A stretch of 64,000 nucleotides of DNA from Apoderus coryli (Eukaryota; Arthropoda; Insecta; Coleoptera; Attelabidae), in NCBI GenBank assembly GCA_911728435.2, contig OU452204.1, positions 3,472,001 through 3,536,000 of the forward strand, written 5' to 3'. The notes under the pieces are model-generated. The model was not told the DNA's origin, ran no database searches, and saw only the letters and a program-made list of their open reading frames with translations. This document shows, one piece after another, positions 36,501 to 51,500 of the stretch. Made by a program: the position numbers and the translations under genes. The first letter of the stretch is position 1. Every line of letters begins with the position of its first letter.

Positions 36501-39500
36501 AGTTGACCGCCGTGATCAAGAGTTTCAGAGATACAGTGGGTAATAACTGACAGATTGGTGACAGTGGACCGGCCACACATAAAGCCATGCTGGTTAGGTG
36601 AAATCTGACGTCTCACAGCTGTATAGATCCGGTCATATAAAATTGATTCAAATAATTTAGAAAAATTGCACAATAGAGAAATTGGTCGATAATTATTAAT
36701 ATGAGACTTTTCGCCGGATTTAAAGACTGGAACAACTTTAGATACCTTCCAAACATCCGGATACATTCCCGACTTCAAAATTAGATTGAAAATTGACTGT
36801 AATGGAAGAGCCAAGACAGAAATGCAATCTCGGACAAAAAAAGAGGGAATATTATCATATCCAGAGGTAAATTTATTTTTAAGGCGTTTAGAAGCTGCAA
36901 ATATGTCTGACAGCTCAATCTGCCCGATATTGGCAGTATTAGAGCTTCCAGGAACATTCGGCGCAAGATAACTAGATGAATCCATGACTTGTCTTGCACA
37001 ATTCGAGTTGTATTTTTTATTTAATCGTGGATGGTAAACTATCATATGATCTATTTAAAAACTCGTTGTCAAAATGCTAGTTTATGCTCAATAGGAAGAG
37101 CTAACAATTTTTATCCACTCAAAAGTCAATTTTACCTACTGAAACTCAATTTTACCTACGAAATGTCAATTTTATCCACTCAATGGACACTAGTCCAGGG
37201 AAGTTGTACTAGGCTTATAGGGGTCGCAAAAGAACCAAACAGGACGCTATTTTCAGGGTTGCTTGGGGATTGCCTCTTGAGTAGAAAACAAAAAATCACA
37301 CTCGAACTTCTGGCCTCGGCTACGTTACGTTTTTTGAGTCTTATCTTTCTGGTCGTAAACAATTTGTCGAATACAATGGATTCAGGTCCAACGAGATTGT
37401 TTTTTAAGTAAGTACCGTTTTGGAATTTAAAAAAAACGTGCAAAGATATCGCAATAATTTTATTTTTACATGAAAGCCTGTACCTTAATCTACTTTTCTA
37501 CATAATTTCCGTGAATATTGAGGCACTTGTCATAACGTGGCATCAGTTTTTAAATACCCTCCTCATAAAATTCTGCCGCCTGACGTGTTTGTTCCAAAAA
37601 TGTTGACGGATTTGCACAAAACCCAACGTTTAGGCAGTGCATTGACTTTCCTTGAGTGGTACCACAATGAAGGTGAAGATTTTTTAGACCAAATTGTTAC
37701 TGGTGACGAAACATGGGTGGCCTACGTCACACCAGAATCGAAACAACAATCCATGGAATGGCGACATTCATCATCACCCAAAAGGGGACAGAAAAGGAGT
37801 ATTGCCATGTCAACAAAATGGAAGGCGTGCAACGCAAATTTCTTAAATATTTAGCCTTTAAAATCGATGGTCGCTTTCCACCGGGTACTGATCATTTACT
37901 TTTATTAAATAGATTTCACTTTACATCACTGGAATCTTGCAGAATTGTAGCATATCAGCTTCTTCTTTTAAATTGATTAACGGCCTGATTGATTGTCCCT
38001 GCTTGTTGGAACAGATTAATTTACATGTCCCACAGTATAATGCAAGGTATTCATATTGATTTAGAAATCCTCAAGTACAATCTAACTACGAGGGTAGAGC
38101 ACCTCGAGTTTGTGTAATCACTATAATTTTCACAGGAACAAAAATTATTTTGGTGAGAATTTGAATACATTTAAGAACATGTTATATCGTCTTGTTTGAG
38201 TTGAATATGCAATCTTAATATATTTTAGTTGTAAGTTTATGTAAATGTGTAATTTGTCTTGTAAGTGGGTTAATCCATGTTAGGCAAGTGGGTCGTTGTT
38301 ATAATTATTGTTATACTGGCGTCCTTTTGTGTTGATGATTGGTTGGTTTTTGATATTGTTGTATATTTATAACCTACATATAATTGGAGTGTGTATATAT
38401 GTGAAAAAGAATATTTTATTTAAGCAAATTAATTTTAAATTTTGTGTTGAGAAATCGTTTGAGATGTGTTGTGTCGAATGTTTTTTGTCTACCAATGATA
38501 TTTTAACTGTATGTGTTGTGTACAGGTCTCCCAGCTCTAGCTTTCAAGATTTCATTAATAGTTTCTCAAAATCACTTGGAGAACTATGCTTAATAGATAA
38601 ACAAATGGTGATCTGTGGTGACTTTAATGTAAATTTCCTTAATATGGATTCTAATACTAAAGAGCTATCCAATCTTCTGCAACAGTATGATCTGCATCAG
38701 ACAATATTTGAACCCACAAGAATTGCCAATGTGAGTGCTACTTGTATAGATAATATATTTAGCAATATCCAAGATTATTCCACTAGAGTTATAGAAAACC
38801 ATCTCTCTGATCACACTTATCAAATTATCTCTTTGAACCGCCAGCCTTGTGACAAACCTCCAATAACTGTAGAGTCTAAAAGATTAGTTAATATGGGCAA
38901 TATTTCGTTGTTCAGAAATCAAATAAACAAGGTTGAATGGTTTACCCTATTAAAACCATCACTAAGTACCAATAGATTATTCAATATTTTCTATATTATC
39001 TTGAGCATCTTTGAGTCCGCATTCCCATTAATACAACAAAAATCAAGATCCAATAATACAAAAAATCCATGGATGACCCCCGAACTCCTTGAACTATCAA
39101 AAACTGTTAGGGAAATGGCTGCACTAAATAAAAAAATAGAAAATAATTTTTATGCACATAAATACAAAGAACTGAAAAAAATATACACATATAAAATTAA
39201 AAAGGCCAAAAGATCATACAACAACAACCGAATCATTCAGACAACTAATGTAGGTAGGGAATGTTGGAGAATAATAAATGAAAAGCGAGTTAATGGTAAA
39301 AAAAATAAAAACACTATTCAAGAGGTTATCGGCGTTGACCAGAGCGTAGTAAAGATACCAATCGACATCGCAAATACTTTCAATGACTTCTTTGTCAGTT
39401 TTTCTAGGAATAATACTTCATGCAGTCTGGACACACCGAATCTCGTGAAATCCACAGTTAGATCTTTTTTCCTTCACCCCACTACCCCAGATGAGATCTC

Positions 39501-42500
39501 CAGAGTTGCCAGGAAAACTTGCAGGAAAAAATCTAGCGGTTTGGATGGTATTCCGGGTAATGTAGTTCTGGCCGTTGTTGATATCATTGCAGGGCCGTTG
39601 TCCCTGATAGTTAACAGAAGCTTTGAGGAGGGTGTTTTTCCGGAACGTTTAAAAAAATCAAAAATTATTCCCATATATAAAAATAAAGGAGATCCTAGGG
39701 ATATAAATAATTACAGACCTTTGGCATTACAAAACCAGTTCAGTAAAATCTTTGAATCTTTATTTAACAATAGACTTAATGATTATCTGGAAAAACATAA
39801 ACTGCTTGCTCACAGCCAAAATGGATTTAGAAGCAATCGGTCAACAGAGACAGCTCTGGGTCAGGCTTTTGGTCACTTGTTTCATGCCCTTAATAACAGG
39901 CAAATGGTGGCTGGTATTTTCTTTGATCTGAGCAAGGCTTTTGATACAATAGGTCACAAGCTTCTGCTCTCAAAATTGGAGGATGTTGGAGTGCGTGGAA
40001 CAACGTCTAAATGGATAGGAAGTTATCTCATGCATCGTACCCAGCAAGTAGAGATTGCGGGCGTTCGTTCAGGGGTGGGAATTGTGAGCAATGGGATACC
40101 ACAGGGCTCATGTTTATCGCCAACTTTATTTAATATATTTATTAATACCCTGCCGGACGTTTTGGGGGTTTTTGGCCTGCCCGTTCTTTATGCGGATGAC
40201 ACAAGTGTCCTTGTTTCAGCCGGGGATGAGAGTGGGTTGGTACGGTCTGCTAATGCCCTAGCTGGCGCGATGCACAGATGGTGCGAACACAATGGACTGG
40301 CACTCAATGCATCAAAAACTGTCTTTCTCCCAATTTCCATATCAAATAGGAACATGGACCGAAGTTATTTAATAAGAGCCAAAGATAAATCTATTGAGCA
40401 GGTCAGTAGCACCAAATTCTTGGGAATATATACAGACAATAAATTGACCTGGAGCACGCACATAGACGCTGTAGTGAAGAAATTGTCCAGCTACATATTC
40501 CTAATAAACAACATCAAAAATACTGTATCGAATGATATTCTTAAATTGATATATTTTGGTCTGATACAGTCTACTTTAATGTATGGTGTTACATTTTGGG
40601 GGGGAGCGAGTGGGACTGCGAGGGTGTTCAGAACTCAAAAAAGGATCATCAGAGCGATGCAGGGAATCTCTCAAACTACTTCCTGTAAGGACCATTTCAA
40701 AAAATTGAAATTAATGACATTCCCTTCACTATACATGTACTCACTTATAATACATATAAAAAAACAAAATGAAATATTGCCTAAATCAGAAGATATACAT
40801 AGTCACAATACTAGAAATAAAAATAACTTGGTATTACCATTCTCCAGATCAACTACTGGCCAAAAGAACCCTAACTACATAGGTGTTAAATGTTTCAATA
40901 AAATTTTAAAAATACAAAAGTTTCAAAACATTTCTATCAAAAAATTGAAACTGGAGCTGAGAACCTTTTTTATAGAGAAATGTTTTTATTCTGTAGACGA
41001 GTTTTTAAATTGTACTAATGAATAGTGTTAAGTCCCGAATTATAGCGGGTTATGTATGAATATTATTGTTTTTGTGTTGTATGTAATATTATTGACTATC
41101 CCATAATGTGACATATCATATTGTATATTGTTATCATTCTGAGGAGCAAAGAATAAAAAAAAAAAAAATTATTTTTGAGTTAAACATTGTAACTGTCTTG
41201 TAATTGGGTGCAAACCTGTTAGACAATAAAGATTTAATATTGTTATTATTAACGAGTATATAAAGCAAACTTGTAGGAGATAATTCAATCCTCTATATAT
41301 TTTAATGAGATTATTTCTTTGTAAAAACGTGTTTACAACACCTGCCCTGCGGTGTAACTCGATAAGTATTAGAGCTTTAGAGCTGTAAAAAAATGGAAAA
41401 GGCAAAGTTGTTCAGTTCTAGAAACCTTTCAGAAAATGAACATACATAAATAATAAATAGTATGTCATTTAAAATTTTTAATTGAACTGGTAGGTATTAT
41501 AAGAATTTACTTTATACTGAATTGTTTGACAGTTTCATAAACAATTTGAAATTTAGAAATAATATTAAAGACAGAATAATTATTCAAAGGTGCATTGCTA
41601 CTAAAACACGCAATTTGATTGGTCGATATCATATCCTAACTAGTATGGATATGAAATTATAATCGTCAGTTCACTGGAATGGCTTTACCTGCTCGTTGAA
41701 TTAATCAACGTTTTCTACCCGCAGGTGCTTAATTTCGGGATTCTTTGTCAAATCCTATACTTTCACCGTTCTCTGAAAAGCTAACTACGGTAAGATCAAA
41801 TCAACTCAATCAACTTGTTCAATAATTTTTTATGTTTTTCTCAAGGAAGATCCACACGGGCGTTAATCATCTTAATAATAATAATAATAATCTCTTTATT
41901 GTCTAACAGGTATAACTACCCAATTACAAGACAAAACAAAAATATATATTATGATACAATGACATAGGTGATTGAAAATAAAACTAATAAAAGTAACAAA
42001 GGTATAAAATAAAATGCCCACTCAAATAACTACCTAAATAATATAAATTTCATTAGCCTGTAAGTACCCGCGCAGGTCACGCTTAAATGAATTGAGTGAT
42101 GCATTAAAGTAATTAATATTCTCATGGATAGTCAGACGATTGCAGTAGTTGCAAGCCCGAAAAAGGGGCGCCCTAGTTTCATAGTTTGCGTGAACCTGGG
42201 GCACCCAAAATATATCAGAAGCTCTTGCGTGTAAGCGGGGAACACGAAACCCAATCTGATGAAGCAGCCGAGGACAGTCCAGCAAACCGTTTATTAATTT
42301 GAAGATAAATATTTGAGAAACATAAATGCGCCGCTCGGACAATAGTTGAAACTGAAACCTGTTCAGCAACAAACCGTGACTACAGCCGCGAGATGGAAAA
42401 CATCCATCAAGCTTAAATGACAGATATTTTAAGAATTTGCGTTGGATGTTCTCAAGCCTCTGTATATGGACATGATACATAGGTGACCAAACAATTGAGG

Positions 42501-45500
42501 CATATTCCAATTTGGACCGTACATAAGCAAAATATAGCGTTTTAAGGCAGTCTATATTATTAAAATTCTTTGTTTGTCGGAAAATGAATCCCAGCATCCT
42601 GAGTGCAGCCGCCGAAACATGTGAGACATGGTCATTAAAAGTCAATTCACTGTCAACATAAATCCCGAGGTCCTTAATGACATTACATCTCTCCAACGCG
42701 ATTCCATTAAGTATGTAGTTGTGCATCACAGGTGTAAGGCGTTTTGTAAACGTTATGGATTTACATTTATTAGCATTTAAGGGAAGCTTGCTTAGGTCAC
42801 ACCATACAGACAGCATATGTAGGTCTCTTTGCAAACGATCACAATCATCGGCACACCGTACAACACTGTACAACTTCAAATCATCCGCAAAAAGCAAGTG
42901 CTGACTTGAGAAATTATCACCAATACTGTTCACAAAGATAGCAAACAGTAAAGGAGCCAAGGTACTACCCTGTGGGACTCCACTAGGCACAAATCAGACC
43001 GATAGCCATTATATTCAACGAACTGCTGACGAGTCGTTAAATATGACCCAAAAAATGCAATTAATTTCCTGCTGAAGCCAATGTCATTCATGCGTTACTG
43101 CATCAAAGAATGATCGATCTTGTCGAAGGCTTTAGAAAAATCTGTGTAGATTGCGTCGACCTGAAAACCCCGACCAACAGCGGGATATACATCCTGTAAG
43201 AAAGTCACTAAATTGCTTACAGTGGAGCGCTTCTGAAAAAATCCATGTTGTTGCCAGACCAACTTAGCCTTCACCTGGTTGAACAGCTTATTATGTAGTG
43301 CAATCTCAAACACTTTAGAGAAATTAGATAGGATAGAAATTGGCCGATAATTTACAATTCTATCAAGTTCGCCAGACTTATGTACAGGGCATACACGACC
43401 CATCTTCCAAGGGTCAGGAAATGTGTTAGATTGCAAAGAAAGGTTAAATATATATTGTAAAGGCTTGGCAAAGATGGTGGCACAATCCCTAATGATAAAC
43501 GCAGGTATGTTGTCAACACCAGCGGTCATCTTCGGTCTCAGCCTCCTCAAAGCAACCAAAACATCATCAAAATCCAACAAGCCCACCGCGATCATATCAT
43601 TATCATCATTAAACACGTCAACAACGGCATCTTCTACGGAGTCAACGTACACTCCGCGGAAAAAACTCGCAAACGCGGAAACAATACCCAATGGATCGGA
43701 CAATGCAACGCCGCCATCATCGAACATCACACCCGGGATACGCGACCTCTGTTTCTTATTTCTTATGTACTTCCAAAGCTGTGTTGGATCGTCTCTGATT
43801 GAGTCCTGAATCCGGTTGACATAACTTCTATAGGCTTGGGAAATCCTTTGTTTAATCTGTGTTCTTAAAAACTGAAACCTATGTAAGTGACACGGTGTAC
43901 CAGAAGATCTCCACTTTCGTAGACATTTATATTTCTCTTTAATATCTTTTATGAGATCGAGTGGATACCAGCAGGGATAAGAGAATTTCTTAGATCGCGG
44001 TTTGAATGTGGGTACAGCAATATCCAGGATTGATGCTATCTTACTGTGAAACTGTCTCACGGCAGCATTGACATCCGAAACATGATACAACCATGACCAG
44101 TCTTGCCCAGCTGTTAATTCATACAACAGGAGATAATTTGCCTTATTGAAATTATATTTTCTTGCTTCTGTGCTTGGGCAGAAGTTTTTTTGTTGTGGAT
44201 CTATATTACAAGAGAACCGTATGTGTATTGCCGGATGATAGGCGTCCTCAGCTACTAAGGGAGGGCATGGTTCAACCGTGCAACTAAAATTACACAAAAC
44301 TAAATCAAGAACATCGTTATGGCAATTAGATACATCATTATACTGTTGCAAGCTTAGCATATGACTAAAATCATGGATCGTAACCAACTTGGGATCTCTA
44401 ATAGAGCTATCTGAGGAATAGTGTACGTTAAAATCGCCCACTATAATCAACTTACAATTATTACATTTAACAGAAATATTTACAACAAGATCGAAAAATT
44501 GTTCATAGTCAGTAAAACTTGCCCTAGGCGGAAAATAAACACATATTACAAAAACCGAAAAGTTATCAATCAAGTCAATTTGTAGCTCACAACGTCCACA
44601 CATGGGGAAAGTTCAACATTGGGTAGCTGTTTAATTTGTTGACACTCGCAATCGGATCTTACAGCAATAAGCACACCGCCACCTCTTGTCAGACCAAGCG
44701 CACTTAAGTCACGATCACTCCGAAACACGACATAGTGATCTCCAAATAATTCCGTGGAGTTCACCGCAGGCCGCAACCATGTCTCCGACACCGCAACCAC
44801 ATGGAAACCCCCATCACTAACAGACTTAAACTCATCAATTTTAGTATTCAGGCCCCTTACGTTTTGATAGATGACATTAATATCAAGTAGCGTTGTGTTC
44901 CTGTTAGACAGACAATTTAGTTTAAATGATTGCTCTCCGTGGATACAATCGTTGGAACGCCCTTGATGTGCCTAATTCGAATTCCAGTCTCACCATCTCG
45001 CTTGCGCTGGATAAGACTCTGCTTGACACGCTTGTAATATTCATCTTATGGGTCTGGGTTGTCTAATGGCTTGAGAGGCGACGTCCATCACACGACCAAT
45101 ACGCGCTACTCACTCAATCCGTGCTGTGTCAAAGGTTGGACAGACTACGCGTAAGATGTCACTTAACATCCTTCTCGGCTGTCTTCGGAATGCTTGAAAA
45201 CATTTCTTTTAATATATGAAGTTTCTTATTATACGTGCCATTTTCATTTAATTTGATTACATACATGTAATAATAATCATAACTTTATTTATAGGGTCGT
45301 GACTTACGTCGAGGCCGCGATCAACTCATGTGGGTTCTTCTACAATTCATTTCCGGCTCGATCCAACGTAACCCCTTACCAAATTTCTTGCCAGTGCTGC
45401 GTCTATACGAGTTGTTGTTCCCGGAACATGAGCCTCCACTACAAGTACCTGACTACAATCAACCTCAATGCACACGTCAAATGGCTGTCACTTGTATTTG

Positions 45501-48500
45501 GATACACTTCATTAAGAAGGCGCAGACAGAAAAGTCAAGCACACAATTGCAGATGCCGAACAAGCTGCGGGCGCATCATGAGTTTTTGCAGCATTTAGTG
45601 CCACCTGGTAATAATTCTTTAACACTGGGTAATGATTATAGGATCGCGTTATTGTGCAATGCTTACAGCACAAATCAGGATTATTATAGGTTAGTATTGG
45701 CTCGATTCCCAATAGATGTTTATGCATTTCAAATATTAACGCTTACAAAAACTGAAAATGGTTTTTGTACTTTTGGTTAGAACACATCCTGAATATTTGT
45801 TTTTATAGTAAACCCATGGCAGCCTTAGTAGAAACTATTCAAGGCAGTGCTAAACCAACGTCGCCTAATTGCCCTTTACCAACTTGTCCACTCAGTATGG
45901 CTGTTCTAGACTCATTAACAGTTCATTCTAAAATGAGTCTTATTCATAGCATCGTATCATATGTCATCAAATTAGCTCAGGTATATTGTAATTTGTATTT
46001 CTCTAAAATGTATAAATCTCTATAATTATTATTCCTTAGGCAAAGTCGGGTGTTCCACTGCCTCCAGCACTAGTAGAAACATACAGTCGCCTACTGGTCT
46101 ATACCGAAATAGAATCCTTAGGCATCAAAGGATTTATTAGTCAGTTGTTGCCAACTGTGTACAAATCTCATGCTTGGGGCACACTCTATACGTTGTTGGA
46201 GATGTTCAGCTATCGTATGCATCACATTCATCCACATTACCGTGTGCAGCTGTTAAGCCATTTGCATTCAATGGCTGGAGTTCCGCAAGCCAATCAGACT
46301 CAATTGCATTTGTGCGTCGAATCTACTGCCTTGAGGCTTATTACAGGTAAATTGTTATTGTATATCTACTTTCACTTTATGGAACTCATGCAAATTCTCT
46401 TTCTCTTACCTCATCTCACAGGACGTTACTCAGACAAAATCAAGTGATAAATTTTAAATTGTACTGTACTGCTTTAGTTTACTGTGCTTAGATGCCTACA
46501 AAGAGTGTCAAGTTAATGTAATTTAAATACGTACATATGCTGACAGATATCTTCTTAAGGACGACTCGGGACAGTTTTGGGGCGACACCACCGATTTTTT
46601 TATGGGGTGCTTTAAAAGAAAGTGTATAAGCACTCCAGTACCAACCAAGGAAGGATTGCGGCGGCGAATAGTGCAGTGTATTGAAGACCTGTGGGACTCT
46701 GTGTCGTATAGAATTCTATAGTTCGCTACAATTCTACATGTGCGGTACTCTGCGTGACACATTATTCGCTTCAACTCGACTAAAACAGTCGACTCAAAGC
46801 GTTATCTCTGGACGTATCGAATTCTACAATATCGTAAAAAAAAATAACCTCACTTTTCAGTTTTGTGGTGTGTTGCGGTTTACCGGTTTGTTTGTTTTAG
46901 TGATAATTATTTTGTAAGTATTAATAATTAGTAATTAATAAAATCATTTGGCATCAGTTTTATGTAAAAATTCATTTGAGCCAATGTTAGAAGGCGAGTT
47001 TTTCGTAATCTTGCAGTATACATGTGTGAAATTATGGTCTGACCGCGCCGCTGGAGAAAGGTTCAATAATTCATATTATCTATATACCTAGGAATACATA
47101 ATTTATTAGTTTTTTTTCCTGTATGTAGGCATTTGTTGATTGGAGACACATAACACCCACAATATAAGGGAAACGACCATACTAAAGGTTTGGGAACTGT
47201 TTGCAGCGTTCCAGTGGTTGTCGACAAGAACTAATTTTAGAATGTACAGGATTCGTGAATTAAGTTTGGAAAGACACAAAAAAGTTTGTGTATTAATTGA
47301 TAGATGGCGCCACATTTTATTTCAAATAATTTGACTGGAAATTTGAAAATTAAGTATGTGTCGTCACAAAAAAAAACTAGGACTTCAAGATCATTTCATA
47401 AGATTGAAATGTGAATAATATAGCATAATTTTTTGTTAACTATGTCATTCTCATTTCAGTGAAGTGAAAACCTTGAATGTTCTAGTTTTTTTTTGTAACG
47501 ACCGTACTACCTCTATTCCCCGATTTCAGTAAAATAGTTTCTAAATCCAAATGTTTTGTCATAAAAAAGTTTGGAGGATCCTTCCCACTCATGTTGCCTA
47601 GATTCTTTTTTTCGAGAATACTGTTTTAGATAAGGCAACGATCTCAGTTAAAATCCCTCCACTAAACATTTCTTAAAACTAAACATTTGAACTTAGTATC
47701 TACTTTATTGAAATCAGAGTATAGTGGTTCATGTAACAGATTTAAATAATGAAAACAAAAAAAAACAAACAACTTTGCTCTATTAATGAATTTTTACATC
47801 ATGTGTAGGTTCGAAATAATTGTAGGTATACATAACAGGAACCACTCGTAAAACAATACAAAAATAGAATCAGAAATATGTTTATCGCAAACGAAATAGG
47901 TATTTCAGATGTATTATTTCAGGTGATAATTCATTTAAAACTAGATTATTAATATTAGTAAGTCATTCACGCATAAGATTTGAATCCTTATCGGGAAATC
48001 TATGTCGTTTACTGGTTCTATCCACATACCCAGGCACTAAACACTTATTCCACCCATTACAACTATCTTAAAGTTGCAGCAGGAGGCACGTGAACAACAA
48101 GTACAGCAATAGCTTTCCACAAAATTGCACAATAATAATATTATAAAGAGGATTTATAATATTCTAACAGCCAGACTTTTTTAACCACAAAAACAAAACA
48201 ATGAATTTTTTTAACCTTCTTCTTCTGGTTGACAATTGACAGGACTGACAGAACGCAGTTACCGGCAGCCGGCAGGGAGAGTTCTTTAATTTTCGACTCC
48301 AACGCCATGCAACGTCTGTATACAGAACTAAAAACAGTGTCCAAGGTCGTACGCCTTCGTTTCCTTTATATTGTGTGTGTTATGTGATTGGAGATCAAAA
48401 ACCAAATGCAAAGCAAGTAAAATACGGCAAGAAATGGAGAAAACTGGTGGAGGATCAGCTAATTATATCCCTTTATCTGATTTAGAAAAAAGGTTGTTAC

Positions 48501-51500
48501 ATCTAATGGGGACAAGTGCAGTAGAAGGAGACAATGTTCCTGAAATAGGAATGCGATGCCAATATGTGAAAAGAAACACACATAATTTATTATTTTTAGA
48601 AATATTTTTACCCATGGCTGTAAGATCGAAAATAATAACACATTTGTATATTTTATGATAATAAATATTTAATAATTTTAGTTTTGGTAAGTATATATAA
48701 ACATTTAGTAAATAAATTAAATTTATTAACAGAAAAATACAGTGGTTTCCTTTAAATCTATAACGGCCATAATATACACCGTTAATTGATACACCACGTT
48801 TAGTTTAACTAGACACTTGAAAATCGTTGGATGGACTACCTTTGTTGTCCGTCGTAAAGCGCCGATTAAAACAATGTGGTTTAACAAACAGCAGTGCATA
48901 TGGCCATAATTTAACAACTTATAAACTGATTTCGTATATATTATTTTAGATATATTTTGTGTAAGTTACGTTCATGTTACTTCATAAATCCCATAAAAAA
49001 AATGACTAAAGACTAAACTGAAAAATCACTAAAGAGAATTCCAAAAAGTCCCTAAAAATAACCAAATTCATGGTAAATGTTTTTAGGTCGCTTAATATTG
49101 CGCCGAAACTTGCCGAAGAGTAGTCGACGGCAACACAGAGTACCGTTTCAAGTGACTGTCGCTTTCTATAATAGAATTCGATACCGAAAGCGACATGTAG
49201 ATATCTATACATCCACAGAGTCCCACTGCAGGATCCCAACGAAATTGAAAAAGCAACAAGTCGCGTACAAAAGGACATTTTAAAATGCTTAGAGTGTAAT
49301 GGACAACTTTTCATCATTTATTGTAAAAGTTGTACATTTTGTTATTTTTATTCTTTCTAATGTAGTTATTTACAAATGGTTTCTGTGTTATGTGAAGGTT
49401 GCATTATCAAACTAGAGATATATTTTATTATTTTTAGGTCTAGGCAGCAGCGATGTACAACCGGAATTGTCACGGTTCCTTTCCGAGCCTAAACCAATTG
49501 TATCGGCGGAATCCGAGGAGCTCAATAGAGCCTTAGTGTTAACACTGGCTAGAGCCACACATGTCACTGGAACAGATGGGGCTTGGTGTCAGGAGCTATT
49601 ATCAACAATTGGTATGTCTCACATACTATATACACCGTGATCTACATAGGGTGATATACTGTGCCGAATAAATATATTTGTATATTTCTGATTGAGTCAA
49701 AGTAAAACATTTTTGTTGTTCGGTTTTGGAACTAATAATTAAGTCGGAAACCTTTTTGCATTTTCAAATCACGTTTCTTTAAACATTTCAGTTATGACAG
49801 CAAAATTTATTGAACAAATCATTTTGCGCAACAAGGAGGTTAATTTGGTGGTAAGGTCATTGGGTCACACAGATTTGGATTTTAATGAATAATTTTTTTG
49901 AATTTATACATATTTTATGTTGTTATTATGTTAATTGGAGTAATTTTTCAGACTTTTGAGTTCAATTTTGGGACCTTCTCAAGATGATTGTTTTTTGTAT
50001 ATTTTTTACTTTTACTGTACATTGATGGTACTTTGAATATGTTTGAAGCAGTGCTTCCTAACTTAACCTAAATTTAACTTATATTTTACCTTAAACCAAA
50101 CTGAAAGTTGTTTTATAATGTTGGCCAAAATAAGTAGCTTTTTACAATTTCATATGTTCTATTACGTGTCTTGTAACCATTTTGAATTAGCGGGTATTAT
50201 TTACATTCAGAAAGAATACTAATTTTATAGCTCAGTCCAGAATAAATCCCAATATGCTATTCAAATTGTTACGGGTTCCATTCAAGCTTTACGATCAGTT
50301 TCAATTAAACGATCAGTTTCAATTAAAGAAGAACAAACAAAGAATATCAACTTTATTAATCTGTATTAAAGTAATGTAAAATTACTCACCTTTTATAATT
50401 CTGGATCTCTGCCGGTCACCCACTTTGTATTTAAAAGGAAAACAATAATTAAATGACCCTTCTGTCAACAACATAACTAAACTTTATTTGAAATAAAACG
50501 CAAAAGTTTGGGCTCAAAACAACTAATTGAATAATTAAAACTAATAAAGAAAATGAATAACAACAAAGAAATAAATATGTATAAATAAAAAAAAAAGAAT
50601 AAAACAATTAAACGAGAATGAAATTTAGAAGAAAATCTTAGTCATTAATGTACAACTTAAAAATAGGAAAATTAATATAATTACGTATAATTATATTAAT
50701 TCCTATATGAAACTTTAATTACAATTGAAAACTGAATTTATTTCAATTACTAAAAGAAACAACTTAATCTTTATAAAAATTGATTGGAAACAAAAAGGCC
50801 TTCAATTAAAAGAATTAACAAAGAACTTACTCAGCTTGAACATCGATTATTATTAAGAAACTTTATACAATTAGAAATCACATCTAGACTCTACCAAGGC
50901 TAAAACGAATCTAAATTCGAAAATCCGATTGTCTTTCCAAAAGACTTAACATACATGAGAAGTAGGTACCTAGATTGAAAATAGCCAATCAGAAAAAAGG
51001 GCAATTTTTACAATATTCCCCTATAAAGATACATCTACAGGGTGAGAGATTCAGAAATAAGATACATTTTTATGTCGACTTTAATAACGGTTGTTGATAC
51101 TTAGGTATCTTATGTTGGAGTTCGTTCAAAAGATTAACTAGTCACTACCATTTGTAAAGCAAGAAACAATACGATTTTATAATGACTTCTCAATCTCCCG
51201 AATCAGCGACTGGACAAAACCCATTGTTTTTTTATTCGCCCTTTATATATATTATTTGATATGGGAAACCGTGACACCCTCCAACTACTAGCTTCTGTAT
51301 ATAATAATAAAAGTCCGACATTTAATTTACATGAAGGCGTTTCGAGAATGTGAAATGTTTTGACCATCCTATAACTGAAATATCTGGTTATCTTTTCTAA
51401 TATATGCTTTTATCTTTGGACTAACTCATAAACAAACTCGATATTTTCGATTAGAAAAAGGTCGTTCTTTTAGGTAACAATTCTTTTAGGAACATTTGTT

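Larger units (their letters stand above)
41876..45200 (-). mobile_element. LINE-N, near full-length minus LINE upstream of MED23 exon 4
   Basis: AAT tail at 41876-41891, 3' hairpin on the minus strand (GGGTA-GTTA-TACCT, 41908-41921), ORF2 at 42034-44880, and an ORF1 remnant at 44920-45190. Same family as LINE-C. Its 5' end lies about 95 bp from the exon 4 acceptor. Confidence 0.85.

Noticed and set aside
37031..37443. Overlapping ORFs on both strands
   Set aside because: They cross the LINE-L/mariner boundary and represent chance frames.
46681..46917. Short ORF beginning MKTCGTLCRIEF
   Set aside because: No family motif, no splice support, and it overlaps a possible transposase scrap.
50264..51277. 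LTR bounded by TGTTACGG and CCGTGACA
   Set aside because: No matching flanking duplication and the ends do not pair well. No coding or LTR-like signals inside.
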